Shown: positions 48,527 through 61,197 of the stretch, in pieces | Layout: each line of letters begins with the position of its first letter | Position numbering within the stretch: the stretch's first letter is position 1 | Origin: Cavia porcellus | Taxonomy: Eukaryota > Chordata > Mammalia > Rodentia > Caviidae | Assembly (NCBI RefSeq): GCF_034190915.1 | Contig: NW_026947486.1 | Span: forward strand, 101,413,123 to 101,477,122 | DNA length: 64,000 nucleotides | Direction: 5' to 3' | Notes under the pieces: generated by a model | Told to the model about the DNA's origin: nothing | Database searches by the model: none | What the model saw: only the letters and a program-made list of their open reading frames with translations | Made by a program: the position numbers and the translations under genes

Positions 48527-49977
48527 GGTTTCTTGGTGTGTGGACAGATCTCCCACACTCTTTTGCATTTGAATCTTTGCGTGAATATTAGAAAATATTT
48601 TCTCTTGTAAACCCTGACTATACCAATTGATAATATTCTAACCTGAGTAGCAACCACACTATAGTGCTTTTCTCAGTGTTCATCCTCTTTAATTGGAAAC
48701 TCAGTGAATTTTATGCTGTTTCATTAGGCAAAGCCTATAATCTTGCAAGATGTTACAAATTAGGGAAACTAGGTAAAGAGAAAAAGGGGAACCTCTATTT
48801 CAACTACACATCAATCTACAATGATGTCAAAGCTATATTTAAAAATAAATTCTACCAAGAAAAGTCCCCCTCCACCAGGAAACCCAAACCTCTATTTCTG
48901 AGGTCTTTCTTCCTTGGCTTAGGCGTTCTCTCTTCTCAGTAGGTACGCTCTTTCCTCCTGGTGTCAGTGAGGCAATTCCCAAGTCCCCCTCACCTCTGAC
49001 CTTTCCAGAGAGCTGATTTTCAGCCCTCACTTTTAGGGCTCCATGGTCCCTTTGGGAGTTTTGGCCTCATAGCTAGCGTAGCCTGAGTCAGAGCTTCTCT
49101 CAATACTCAGGGTTTTCACTGGAAGGTCAGTGGTTTCCATGCTATTCCTGAAGCCAAGGCTTTTCTAAATGTAGATCTCTTTCCAGCCCAGGATTTGTGA
49201 TCTCAGTACCAACCTGACATCATTCATCACCACTGTAGGTCCTACCAGAAAGGGACCACATCACAAGAACCTGAGGACAATCTTCTAACACAATCTTGTC
49301 TGTTTATTTAGACCACACAAGAGAAAGAAATGTTTCAAACTGGAAGTTTTTTCCACACCATGTCCATGGGTAAACATGTGCATATGTGATTGTATGTGCA
49401 GAGTGTGGAAAGAGGTCCCAGACAGCACACACTTTTCCTTACCCCAGGTCTTTAGGTAATCTCCTCTGCCTTTCCCTCCTCTACCTTTTCCAGGTACCCC
49501 TCAATATCAGGTAAGCTAACTTGGATCTCCTGGGGAATTGACCCCAAAGCCACAGTGGGAATTGGTTTTCTAATCTTGTAACTAACTGAGATCCGCTACT
49601 CTGCAGTGGTGATGAGACTTCTGACCCTGACATAGCAGCAAGTGACTGCTGTTTAAGTACTGCATACCATTAGTGTGATCACCATGCACTTTGAGGTCTA
49701 TTGAATACTCAGAACAACCCTCCAAAGATATTTGATCACTGCCATTTTGCCCACAAGAAAATTGGAATCCAGAAAGAAATAGTAATTTGTGCAAAGTCAC
49801 AGAGCTAGTAGCTAGCAGAGCCAGGATTTAAAATTTACCATGTCACTAAATCCAAATTGACATTGCCTTTGCCACAATACTGCCTCTCTTTGGAAACTAA
49901 AAGCAACAGCACGCTGTTCGCTGTACTTCTGCAGTTGGTGGTAGTGAGGGGGTAGTTTTGAGGACAATGTCTAGACT
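48527..49977. other. Intergenic interval left of ERV-3
   Basis: No recognised gene or repeat. Short open frames only. Confidence 0.4.
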
Positions 49978-49981
49978 AAAC

Positions 49982-51023
49982 TGTGACAGGATCAAAGGAA
50001 GACTGTGTGACCACACCTGAAGAAATGCTATGGAGGAGCCAACTATCCAGCCTTTCTGGTAAGCCATAGCAAACTGCACAGCTTCCAGGAAGAGAAAAGT
50101 CAGCGCCTGTCGAGAATCAGCCATGCTGGGGCTGAGAGGATCCAACAAGAAGCCAACCAACCAGCCTTTCTGGTAAGCCATGCAAGCCAGGTGGCTTCAA
50201 GGAAAAGAAAAGTCAGTGCCTCCTGTGAGTCTACTGACTTGCAGACTGAGAATCAACACCAACTCCCCGTAAGGAACTGGCTGGGTCAGAGGACAGGCTG
50301 AGTTGATAGTAACTAAGGAACATAAAGCAACTAAATGTGTGTATGTATTGTTTGGTTGATTTTGCAAACCTGGGGCCAGTGGTCTGAGCATTGCTTGGGA
50401 GGATGACAGTATGCAATATACCAAATATGGGAATTTCCTTCTATCTTGTCTTTGAAATCCAATGTTGTTCTCATTATTTTGATTTGTTCTGATTATTTTG
50501 CTTTATTCAATATTCTGTTTTGATTGGTTTGATTCTGTTTTGTTTTACCTGATGGAATGCACAACTGTTGTGAAGATAACAAGATGTACTATATTAGCTA
50601 TTGTTATTTTCCTCGTATCCTGCTTTGAAGTTCTGTATCAACTTTTCTGCTGTTTTGATTGACTTTGTTCTGTTTTGTTTTGTTGAACTTTACCATCTTT
50701 AAAACAAACAAACAAATAAAAAAAGAAATGCTATGGAAGCCTTCACAGAACAAAAGAGAACAACACAGCATATTTTCTATGTACACAAGTGTAATTCTAA
50801 CATGGCTCTGAAACACAGATTGTACCCAGCCAATCTATACTTTGATAGTGTGCTACCATATAAGAGAGATAAAGACACAAGCATTGTATAAAAGGCAAAA
50901 TTCCACCATGCTCTGGGCTTAACCTTTGAATGTCAACCCGATGAGTCAGTGCTGGCTCAAATAAACACTACTTCTTGGAAAGAGCCTCGGTGTCCACTCT
51001 CTCTATATGAAAATCCTGCTATA
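49982..51023 (+). mobile_element. ERV-3 5' LTR, interrupted by retroposon F
   Basis: About 340 bp of LTR once the 703-bp insertion-plus-duplication is removed. It starts TGTGACAGG and ends AATCCTGCTATA. TATAAAA lies at 50887-50893 and AATAAA at 50960-50965. Compared with the 3' LTR it shares GTGTTACCA/GTGCTACCA and GTCAGTGCTGGC with many substitutions, so the provirus is old. Confidence 0.85.
50035..50722 (+). mobile_element. Retroposon family F, full-looking copy with 15-bp target duplication
   Basis: AAGAAATGCTATGGA flanks it exactly (50020-50034 and 50723-50737). The head contains two ~114-bp monomers: CCAGCCTTTCTGGTAAGCCA recurs at 50053 and 50161, and AGAAAAGTCAG(C/T)GCCT follows in each. 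A middle section (50225-50450) is shared with 18178-18805. The tail is T-rich (TTGTTCTGTTTTGTTTTGTT), then CTTTAAAACAAACAAACAAA and poly(A). No long open frame, so non-autonomous. Target duplication length and poly(A) indicate L1-type mobilisation. Confidence 0.8.
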
Positions 51024-51027
51024 TTTC

Positions 51028-51045
51028 TTGGGGGCTTGCCAGGAG
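51028..51045 (+). other. ERV-3 primer-binding site, tRNA-Pro-like
   Basis: TTGGGGGCTTGCCAGGAG lies five bases after the LTR end and resembles the Pro-type primer site usual in gamma-like elements, with a few changes. Confidence 0.7.
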
Positions 51046-51899
51046 GCAGAGATGGTATTTCACCTCCCTTGTTGCTGGGCTGTGAATCTTCCACTACTAG
51101 GAAAAGTGATATCATCAGGCACCAGCAGACCATTTGATTCATAGGAGATTAACTCCTCCCATCTCTTTAGGGCAAGAGTCTCCAAAGCACAGGCCTAGGA
51201 ACTAGCTTGGGAGCATTGCCCATCAGACTGGTAAGAGCTGGGTTCATTTTTGTACCTGCCCCTAAGAGGCAGAAGGGAGCCTCATTACCTCCCAGAGTTG
51301 CCCAAGTAAATTTCATCAAAACCAAAACTGTGACCAAAACTGTTGGAGTTATTGTGTATTTGCATGTGAATGAGACAGGCAGTAGGAAGGTTCCAACCTG
51401 ACCAAATAGGCCAAAGCCAATGTACAGCTCAATCTGTGATTCCCAGGTAACCTCATACAGCTTATAGCCATGTCAGACCTCCTCAAGAGTCTGATCTGGG
51501 GCAGATTTACTGAGCCTGCCAATGCCAAGAGATACCTAACATATCTCTGCCAAAAGAGTTACTGGAGATAGATGAAGTCAGTGTGTGTTCCCTCCCTATT
51601 AGCTCCTCACTTCCCCATTTTCCTCTCTTGTGCCTGAAAGTTGTCTAATCAGGGGGGGAGATGGGTGGAAAATAGAAAAAATTGATTCCTCTAGAATGTA
51701 TGTTAAAAAAAAATTTAAAAGGGATATTCAAGTCACTATGGTGGTAAGTTAACTCCTGGAAAACTCCAGACATTCTCTAAAATTCATTGGCCATCAACTG
51801 GGATGGGCTGGCCTCCTAGGGCTCACCTGATAAGGAAGGGTCATTATAAAGGATCTAGGCCACCTCAAACAATTTCCTTACATTGGCTGTTAACAAGAC

Positions 51900-52700
51900 T
51901 TGGTCCTGTCAAGAACACCTTGGCTAAAACCCTGTATTGAAAATAACTGCAGGATCATGATGGCTGGATAACAACCACCTCCAAATGTTGGTCAAAGAAA
52001 AAAAGTCTCATCTCCATATTCCCCACTGTAGGCATATGCCACCATCACCTGCTGCCCCCACTGCAGGGGCACTACCAGAGATGGCCCCCCAAGGTTGCCT
52101 CTTCTTCAGTGTCACCTGAGGCCTCACTGTAGATTTCTTCAACAGTACCCCCCCAAGCTTCCTGTTCTGACCCCTCACATACCTGTGGGCACCCATCAAG
52201 AGGACCTCTTAGGCTACCCAACCCTCTAGCACCACCAAGGCACTATACAGATACCACTTTGAGAGACAATGGGCACTCCTTTACTATACCAACAGTGGCA
52301 AACCCAGACAGACAAATGAGTGTTAGTGTACCAACCCTCCGCCACCACTGACCTCTTTAACTGGATGAATCATACCCCTTCCAATACAGAGAAACCTCGA
52401 GCAATGATGGATTCGATGCACTCCATTATCCAGATTCAGGGGTCCACATGGACTGATTGCCAGCTGCTCCTTTTGACCCTATTATATACCAAGAAATGTT
52501 GCTGGGTTACTCAGGCTGCCCTATGGTAGTTGAAAGAAAATGTCCTAGCCAGAACATTGGGCCCCTAAGTTTAAGCCCATGACTATTTCCCAGGAGAAGA
52601 TCCCCAATGGGATCTGAATGCAAAATGGAGACTCACCATGACGGAGTAGTACCAGGAGGTGTTTCTAAATGGTTTAAAGGCCAGGAACAAAAGTTTCATG
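51900..52700 (+). pseudogene. ERV-3 gag relic
   Basis: The best stretch, 52323-52529, opens VYQPSATTDLFNWMNHTPSN and continues to TWTDCQLLLLTLLYTKKCCW, closely following the order of a gamma-like capsid amino-terminal domain. Matrix/p12-like sequence lies upstream and is proline-rich with shifts. No zinc knuckle was recognised downstream; a (AAAAC)n tract near 52735-52760 marks a break. Confidence 0.7.
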
Positions 52701-53429
52701 AACAAGGCCTCAGAGACATTCCAGGGTCATAAACAAAACAAAACAAAACAAAAAACAAACGTGAGCCAGTTCTAAAAGAGTCTATGTAAACCATTCCTTC
52801 TGTAAACCCTCCTTGACCCACAAGTGGCTGAGAACTAATGGATGGTAAATGTGGTGTTCATCAGCCAAGTTTAGGGAAATAAAAGAGTAAACTATAGAAG
52901 CTGGAGGGTTTTGCTGGAATCAACACTAGCCAAGTGTTAGATGTTGCCACAAAGGTGTTTGTCAACCAAGACTGGGAGGCCTGACTGAGAGAGGGTTGTC
53001 AGATGAAAAAAAAAGGCAGATTTGCTGATGGCTGCCCTGACAGAATGACCAAGACATCCCCAAAAGGTCATAGTCAAGGGCAAAGGGCAAAACCAAGGAG
53101 TAGGCCAATGGAGAAGTTGACAGAAGGGGCCACCCTAGCCAGGAATGAAGCTAGATTAAAACCAATGTGCCCACTGTCATAGGTAGAAGCATAAATGCCC
53201 TTATCAGCTGGAAAAATCCCTCCTTCCCCCTGAACAAGAGGACACAGGTCAAGTAGTACAGGGACAATTCCAGCCGGCTCAGAGGCCAGGTGGAGTGCCA
53301 GAGGATGATTTTATAGGACTGGCTTCCATGAGAAAATATAAAAATACTAGGACAGACTGGGTTCTATTATGTTAGGACCCCAAGAGCTTACTGTCTCAAT
53401 AAATGTAGGGGGTTGGTCCATTGACTTCT

Positions 53430-53640
53430 GGGTGAGTACTGAGGCAGAGCATTCTGTGGTGACCCAACCCCAATATCCCCTCTCACAGAGATAAGCCACC
53501 ATCATGAGGGCCACCGGCAACCAAACATACTGTCCTTACCATGCTCTGAAGATTTATTTTAGGTGGCAATAAAGTCATTTGGAAATTCTTATTCCTTCCT
53601 GACTGTCCTGTGGCTTTTATGAGTTGAGACCTGTTAAGAA
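53430..53640 (+). pseudogene. ERV-3 protease relic
   Basis: Reads WVSTEAEHSVVTQPQYPLSQ, then a stop and ATIMRATGNQTYCP. The Asp-Thr-Gly active site has become Ser-Thr-Glu; the flap and later parts remain recognisable. Inactive. Confidence 0.75.
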
Positions 53641-56600
53641 CGCTATAGGCCCAAATAACTCAACTCCTACACACAGGCTTCTCTGAATCTGTGTAAATCA
53701 GAAGCAAAAATCATGACTCTTTCAGTTCCCCAAAGAGAAGACTGGTGCCTCTACTGTCCCATGGAGAGGTCCCAACAAGGGACTTGAGTGTCCCTTCAGA
53801 ATACCTGGGGTATAAGCTGAAGACAATCCACTCAGATTAGTCTGGAACATACTTCCAGTAACTGTAGTTAATTCTACAACCAGGGGCAGAGCCAATTCAC
53901 CAGAAACAATATTTCATCCCGTGCAAGGCACTGATTTGGATCTAAAAAGAAGCTTCTAAATTACAGGATTCTTCTATCATTCCAGTCACCTTAGAACACA
54001 CTTTGCTGTCATTTCAGAAGCTGGGCATGGATGACTCTCAGGCAGTTCAAGATTTGCAAGTCGTAAGCTAGGCCATTGTCACACTATACTCTGTTGTCCC
54101 AAACCACTACACTCTCTTGGGTCTTATCTGTGGCAAAGCTGCTTTGTTCTATGTGCCTAGAGCTCAAGGGTGCCTTATTCTGCATCAGCCTGAATCCAAC
54201 AAGCCAGCTGATTTTTACTTTCAAGTAGAAAAATTTATAAAAGGCTTTTCCAAGGGTTCAAAAATTCTCCCATCGTGTTTGGCACAGCACCAGCTACAGA
54301 TCTGAAAGCCTTCCCAACAGGCCAACATGACTGTGTCCTGTTTCAGTTCAGAGATGAGTTTTTGCAGGTTAAAAGGTCTTAGGAAAATTATATAGAAAGA
54401 ACTTGACAGCTCCTTACTCTCCTGTGGCCAGCTACAAAGTTTCCAGGAAAAAGGCCCAGATTTGCCAGGAGGCAGTCAGATACCTCACTTTCTATTTGTT
54501 GAGGAGACAGCACCAACTCAGGTCCAAGAGAAAGTAGGCTGTTTGCTCAGTTCCAGTTCTGACAACCTAATGAAGGCTGAGAATTTCTCAGTGCCACAGA
54601 TTTCTATTAAATCTAGATACCTAACTTCTCAGTCCTGGAAAAACCTCTTTATGAAGCCACAAGCGTGAGGAAAACAAAAATCTCTGTTTGGGACCAAGTA
54701 CAGCACAAAGCCTTTGAAGAGATCAAATAGACCCTCACCAACGCACTGCACCTGGGATTTCCAGACACGGCTAAGCTTTCCTTATTGTACATCCACAAAT
54801 GTATCAGCCTAGTAGCTGGTGTTTTAACTCATGTGTTAGGATTATGACATCGACTGGTAGTATACCTCTCTAAGCAACTCAACTCTGTTAGTCAGGGCTG
54901 GCCACCCTATTTGAGAGCACTTGCAGTTATAACCATCTTGGTGGCAGAAGTTGGCAAACAGACTGTGGGACAAGAGTTAACAGTCCAAGTGCCACACTCA
55001 GTACTGATATTAATACAATACAAGGAGCAGTACTGGTTAACTAATGCCCAGGTGGTCAGATATTAGGAGATGTTCTGTGGACAGCCCCACATTCACCTAA
55101 AAGTAGTATATAGATCCTAAACCTGGCTACCCTACTTTTTGTCAGATCAGGCCAGACAGATCATGAGTGTACTGAAATAATTGATGAGGTGTTTTCCAAC
55201 CAGCCAGATTTGAGGAACTAGTTCCTCAAGCACCCTGACACTGAGTGTTTCACTGATGGCAACAGCTGTATAAAAGAGGGAGAATGCTTCATAGGGTACT
55301 CTGTGATACTGCTAAATTCTATCACTGAGGCAAAGTTTCTGCCAAGAGAACTTGGCACAAAAGGTCAAACTCATTGCACCAACCTGTGCCTTCCAACTGG
55401 TGTCAGGCATACACGTTAATATATACACAAACTTTAAGTATGCTTTCTGATAGAATTTTCCGTGTGACTAAAAAAGATAGAAATATGAGATAAAAGTGGC
55501 CTTTATTTTAAGAATGCAGAGAGAGACTTCATGACCTCAGGGTCTGGCTTTCTCTCTGCCAGACACGTGGTGTGGGGCATACATATAGCTTAGGTTTGGG
55601 GTGGTGCCTAAGGGGCATTACTGATGCACAGCCCACTGGAATTCATCTTGCACCACAGGTAAATTGCCTAGAGGCAGGGAAGGTGACCTCAAGATAGAGC
55701 CCCTTGGTTCCACCCCAGGCCTCCCACTGCTGCAGCTTCCCATTCAGGGCAAAGTCCTTTCACCTTCATCACCCTTCATGTATATGAGGCTTTATATTAA
55801 AAAAATCCTCAAACTCAAGAAAAAAAAGAAATTAAAAAATGGCAGAAAAATCTTTCAATGATTAGGTGCTGTATGGGCTCCTAAAAAAGTGACAGTCATG
55901 TACTGTTGGGGAGATACCACAGCTACTTGGGAAAACCATAAATCAGACTGAGAAGCAAAGCTCACAGCTTCCGGAACAACTGAATCAATGATTGTGGCTG
56001 CTGTGCTATTCCCTAATCCACTGGCAGAATGGGGTACTAATTACTTACAACATGAGAGTACTACTTTGTTTGAGAGACCAAGGATAGAAGGTTCTTCTTA
56101 GGTAGATAATAAAAATTTTAAAATGGCCAGAGAGAAATCCCAAGCCTTGGTTCTAGCTTTTGCCAAAATTTTTCATCAGGAAAATCAGATGGGTTGGACA
56201 GCTCTGGAGACCACTGTAGGTTGACATTTCTACATCCCATGGCTCTCCAGCATAACCCAGATAGTGTGTGAAAAAAGTAAGACATGTGCCCACCATAAAC
56301 TGCATCAAGGACCCAAGATCACTCCTGGGGCACAAGGAGAGCCCCATTTAAAAATGTGGTTGTAGCCTTCAGTGAGCTTCCAAATCCATGGCTATAAGCA
56401 CTTGTTAGTATTTGTGTATACCTACAAGGTGAGATAGAAGCCTTCTCCACCCATACAGAAAAGGGGCAAAGCTAAAAAAAAAAATCAAAAACAAAAACAA
56501 AACAAAACAAAAAAACCCAGAACAAATGAATCAGAATATAAAGCTAGAGCTGAGAAAACTGTCAGGAGATTCACTTGCACTTTGACCAACTCTTGCCAAA

Positions 56601-57000
56601 AGTCCTTCATAAATTAGGGCTAGCCCCATTAAACAATTGGAGTTTTCCTCGTATAAAATTCTCTATGGGTGGCCCCCTCCCCTTATTAAGGGCATAAGGG
56701 GGTTCTTAAAAGAGCTTAAAAATCTTACTCTAAAACAACAGATGCAGATGTTATGCTCTATTCTAGTCACTACGCCAAGGTGTTAAGAAATGACTGCCTT
56801 TGAATCTGACCATAGACACTCACTCTTATAAACCAGGAGATGCACTGTAGCTAAAACAGTAAAATAGTCAATCCCTAAAACTGCTCTAGAGGGGACCATT
56901 CACTGTTATCCTATCCACCCCTACTGCAGAAAAGGTAGCCAAGTAAGTCCCTTGGATTCATGACAGAAGAGTAAGAACAACATCTCAGAACTGAGAGTGC
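53641..57000 (+). pseudogene. ERV-3 pol relic (RT, RNase H, integrase)
   Basis: RT and connection traces occupy about 53.75-55.1 kb in shifting frames (for example FRQFKICKS near 54040, and a connection-like segment near 54690-55080). RNase H begins ECFTDGNSCIKEGE near 55237, keeping the first Asp, and is cut at 55447 by LTR A. Integrase follows at about 56.2-57.0 kb: its zinc-binding part is represented by CEKSKTCAHHK near 56265-56300, and the last part includes LEGTIHCYPIHPYC near 56885. No YVDD-type motif was located. Confidence 0.65.
55448..55762 (-). mobile_element. LTR family A solo copy inside ERV-3 RNase H
   Basis: Plus strand TGATAGAATTTTCC to AAGTCCTTTCA, colinear with 3272-3639 and 48148-48489 (GGCCTTTATTTTAAG, GACACGTGGTGTGGGGC). 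Flanked by CTTTC (55443-55447) and CCTTC (55763-55767), probably a 5-bp duplication with one change. Confidence 0.85.
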
Positions 57001-57059
57001 CTCCCTGACCTATGGGTGCTGTGTAAGCTAAGGATTAGAAAGAAGCCAAACTTGACTCC

Positions 57060-58542
57060 AGATACCCCACTGGGAAGTGGCAGCCCTGTGCAAGTCACTC
57101 TGGAGGCTGACAAGTCTAAACACACAAAAACCCAAAGATAACAACAGAAGCAGACTGCATCCCTTTTGTGTCCAGCCTCTTATTCACTGCTGTCCCTTGT
57201 TCTTAACTGTAAATGGGTCTCTAGCTCTGGTTTTCACTATAGCCCTAGCTGAGACTACTCTGGCTGGCTAGAAATGTGGCAAGAGGTGCCTACTAGCCCT
57301 CACCTTTTTCTTGTGGGTAAGGTATATTGCTGGTATTGGCTATTTTTACTAGGGGCCAGTTTGGGAGCCATTGAAGCTAGAAACTGACCACACACGCAGG
57401 GTTGCAGCATGGCAAGGACATGACCATACCAAAAAGAAAGGGCGCCTGGGGCAAGCAACATGAAAATATTGCTACAGCCCAGAAAAACACCAAGGCCCTA
57501 GAGGATGCTAGGGTTGCTAGGCTGAGGGTTGAAATTGACATCCTCCTTCTGAGTATATAAATAAACATGCTGTATTGGTTGAGCAGTTCTTATGCTCCCA
57601 TCAGGAAGATTGGGGCTCCATCTGACACCAGCTTTGTCTCTTCTTTATTTTCTCATTCTATTTTGGGCCTTTACCTCAAGAACCTCAAGGGCCGCATGAG
57701 TTGCTGCAAGGCCCCATTCATAATTGTGAGCTCCCTGTCATGTGACTCATATGTCTGTATAACCAGGTCAGGCCAGGGAGTCACTCAGACCTTACTATAC
57801 CATACCCATTTCTCATGCCAAGACAAGGTCCTGGAGACCTACAAACTCAATAAGACCACCTATTCTATCTGCCAACAGGTGAATCAATACATGTGTTTCA
57901 GTATTCCCCAACTGAGAAATGGTGCTTTTTGATGTGTGTGTAGCTATTAATAGATACTCTTCACCAGTCCAAAATTGTAGATGCCTACCATAAGAACAAA
58001 AATATAGGCTCAATGACAAATATATGTACAAACAGTCCTTGCCCCAATCCATGTGTTACAGTGAATGCTGGGCTTATTGCCCCTATTAGAGCTGTGTCTC
58101 ATGGGTAACTTAAAAGGATAAAGATAAGGTGGTACTACTCCAAAAGGGGCTTGCCACCTCCAGCTGTAAATTGGGAGCCTATAATTCTGTTAATTTTACT
58201 ATCTGAAATCTAAAAGACCCAAAATTGAAAAATAGCCTCAGGATTGATATATATATCACTGACCCAGAAACTATGTTAAATTTCAAGAAGGTTACCGTCT
58301 CACTCTAAGCCTCAACTCATAAGACCTTGAATTCCTTTTCTAAGGGCATAAAAAGTAGTTCCCTCCCATTTCAGTACAACAAAAAACTTGTTTCTTGCCT
58401 TAGCAAAGACTATAGTCGAGATCCTAAATGTCACTTCTTGTTATATATGTGAGAAAATCAAGATGAGAGATCAATGGCCATGAAAGGCTAGAAAACTAGA
58501 TCTTCATGAACCCTACAATACAACAAGGTACCCCAGCCCTAC
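57060..58542 (+). pseudogene. ERV-3 env surface-subunit relic
   Basis: Follows integrase and overlaps its end, as env usually does. A hydrophobic leader-like stretch LFLTVNGSLALVFTIALAET lies near 57195-57260. The longest open part (57567-57932, 121 codons) is cysteine-rich, including SCCKAPFIIVSSLSCDSYVC and TTYSICQQVNQYMCFSIPQ. Numerous stops elsewhere. Assigned by position and composition; the subgroup is not clear. Confidence 0.5.
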
Positions 58543-59008
58543 TGTTACAGCCAGCTGAGTTAGACAGAAATACTATAGGCAGTCAGACAGAGCCAGTGCA
58601 AAAGCATAGATACCTTGCAATTGTGTGAGAAAACAGACACCTCCTACTGTGGGCCAGGCCTCAAGACAAAAGATCAGACAAATGCACCCATATCCTAAGA
58701 ACTGATATTCTAAATAGGTCTCTATCACCCCCAAAAAGCCAGAAGCCACTATCACAACCCACTAGGAGAGTCATTGCTCATTAAACATGCTGGATTTCTA
58801 CGTGACTTGCTTCCCCATTTGTCCCTGATTTGATTAATTTTATCTGACCAATTAATCTTATTGATTAACCACAGTTCTGTTCCACCTTATTCTCATCTTG
58901 CACGTTCCCGGGTTTTCCTCACTTTGGATCTAGCTCACCTCGTGGTTTTACTCTATAAAAGGCCCTAGAAAAGACAGAATCTTTGGCAACCCACTTGGGA
59001 GACTTCTG

Positions 59009-59083
<75 letters not shown>

Positions 59084-59253
59084 ATCTGTCTGTCTGTCTC
59101 TGTCTCTCTCTCTGTGTCTTTCTCTGTCTCTCTTTAATTCTCTCTCTCTTTCTCACACAGATTTCTTTCTCTCAATAAATATATTCTGCTCTTAACCTCT
59201 GCTGTTCCTAAAATTCATTCTTCAATTTTAGAGAACACAAACTCCTCTGGACA
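58543..59253 (+). mobile_element. LTR family B solo copy, sense, inside ERV-3 env
   Basis: Runs from TGTTACAGCCAGCTGAG to CCTCTGGACA. TATAAAA lies at 58954-58960, AATAAA at 59174-59179. A long (TC)n(TG)n expansion (59014-59083) sits between them, in R. The other copy is antisense at 41471-42061. No clear target duplication; alternatively it could be the remains of a larger nested element. Confidence 0.75.
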
Positions 59254-61197
59254 TATAGTTAGGTTAAAAGTTTCATTCCTCTATTTCACTACCATAGGAG
59301 TGAGGATCCTTAAAACCTCAATTATTAAAAAGATTGCCTTACCTGATAGAAAAATAAAAGGTTCACCATCTCTGTTAAAAGCCTCACCTGCCTAGCCCAA
59401 AGATTTTATGACTCACCTGCCTGGAAAACCAAATGGTGGAGGTCCCCAGCACCTTGAGCCAAATCTTCACCCTTTACCCAACTTCTCTCATCCTCTGGGG
59501 GGCTAAGATAGTATTGACATAGACATCAAATGGAGGGCCCCAGGCAGTTTATATTAGATATGCAAAAGAACAGCCTGTATTACACTCCCCCTAAATTGAT
59601 CAGGGTCTTATGTGTTAAAGACAATTCCTCCATCTTTCTTCTTACTCCGTCTTACTAAGAGAGAAACCTGAGAGCCCAGGTATATGGGAACAGAGAGACA
59701 AACAAATATGATGCGCCCCACAAATTGACAGTTTAAAAGATGATAAATAGCCTCCCAAGCATATAATCCAATATTATTATTGTAATCCCAAATACTGTGT
59801 GCAGTGATCCAAAGTATTGTAATCCCTTTGTAGTCTTTCTCACAATCCAAAAAGTTATATTTACAATCCCACTGAGAGGTTATTGGAATCCCAGCACGTT
59901 AATTCCAATCTACCACCTCCAATGCAACCCAGGACGAGAATAAAGACACCAAGACATTCCAAGTTAAGGGGAGCCAAGGGGCCCTAAATCCAATCCTTAT
60001 GGGGACATGTGGACAAAGGCCCTAATCCTAGACCTCTCTAGAATTTATTATCTGGTGAAGAAGGGGGGTGGCTCAGGGATAAGTGACAGTGAGCATGGCA
60101 GAGAATTAAGAGAATTAATTATCTGAGTAACTTGAGCTGGCTAGCCAGCTGGGGAGAAAAGCATCTCTGCAAGATGCAGAGATAAGGATACAGAAGGATC
60201 AATTTGCATAATTCAATTAAGGTAGCAGCTGAACTGTTTTAGGAGGCTGTTGTTTAGATTTCTGATACGTAAATTTTGTGCCCTGGGGAGTCATAGTCTC
60301 TTTACCTAGACACTCATACCCAGTTAAATGTCAATTCCTGGAGCTAATGACTCTAATATCCTGACCCCTCAGCTCATATCTTTTGCAGAGAGCATTATGT
60401 GAGGAACCAGAAGACAGTCTGATGGTTTTAGAGATTACATACAAGTACCTGACTAGCCTTATTTGCAATGATTAGAGCCAACCGAAGAGAGAAGGAAATA
60501 CTACAGCCAGCTCTCTATATATCAGTATAAGGAAATAAGTCTCCATATAATCAAAGTTGCAGCAATTGTTTTGCATTCAAGTGGGATCACTGGATTTGTC
60601 CCCCACATCACTGGCCTGCCACCTGGGCAGAAAATGGGCACTGGGACTACTGCACATTATTTACATGCTAAACCACATACTGAGACTGTAAGCAGTTGTA
60701 AAAAGTATAACTAATAAAACTGCCACAGCTTTTAATTTATTAGGTAAACAACAAACCAAAATGCACAATGCTAATCTATCAAAAATACTTGGCCTTGGAT
60801 TACTTCCTTGCTTCAAAAAAAGTTTATAAAAAATTTAACCTGTGCAACTGCTACCTGCAAATAGATCATAAACCACATAAAAATGATGGTTCATGTCCCA
60901 GTCCAGACCTAAAAAGCCAGTAGAGTTGTTTAAAAGGATGTTTTTCCACCTTCAAGTGATTCAAAATCTTCATAGATATTTTCCTCTTAATTTAAATATT
61001 TTACTCTGCCTAGCTCCCCTAGTCATCTGGTCTTACTCCAATCTCATTTAGGAACTTGTCAAAAACAAAAACAAACAAATAAAGGCCAAAAATAAAAACA
61101 AAGGCCTCGCATAAAATGATGCTATAAAAATAAAAACCTTTAAGCCAATATAATACTATTTGATCCAAATAGGGGGTCCTGAGCATTGAAGGGGGAA
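59254..61197 (+). pseudogene. ERV-3 3' internal region, probable env TM remnant plus unassigned block
   Basis: 60540-60720 may retain the fusion-peptide-to-TM part of env (SGITGFVPHITGLPPGQKMG in one frame), weakly. The block 59640-60530 does not look like env. It holds several short repeats of ATTGTAATCCC/TTGGAATCCC (59770-59890) and an AATAAA at 59938, so it may be another nested insertion. The polypurine tract GAAGGGGGAA (61188-61197) ends directly at the 3' LTR. Confidence 0.4.

Noticed and set aside
51027..51050. G-rich stretch as a G-quadruplex
   Set aside because: Only one long G run; it is explained by the tRNA-Pro-like primer site.
58983..59195. Leu/Ser-repeat open frame
   Set aside because: Translation of the (TC)n microsatellite in LTR B.
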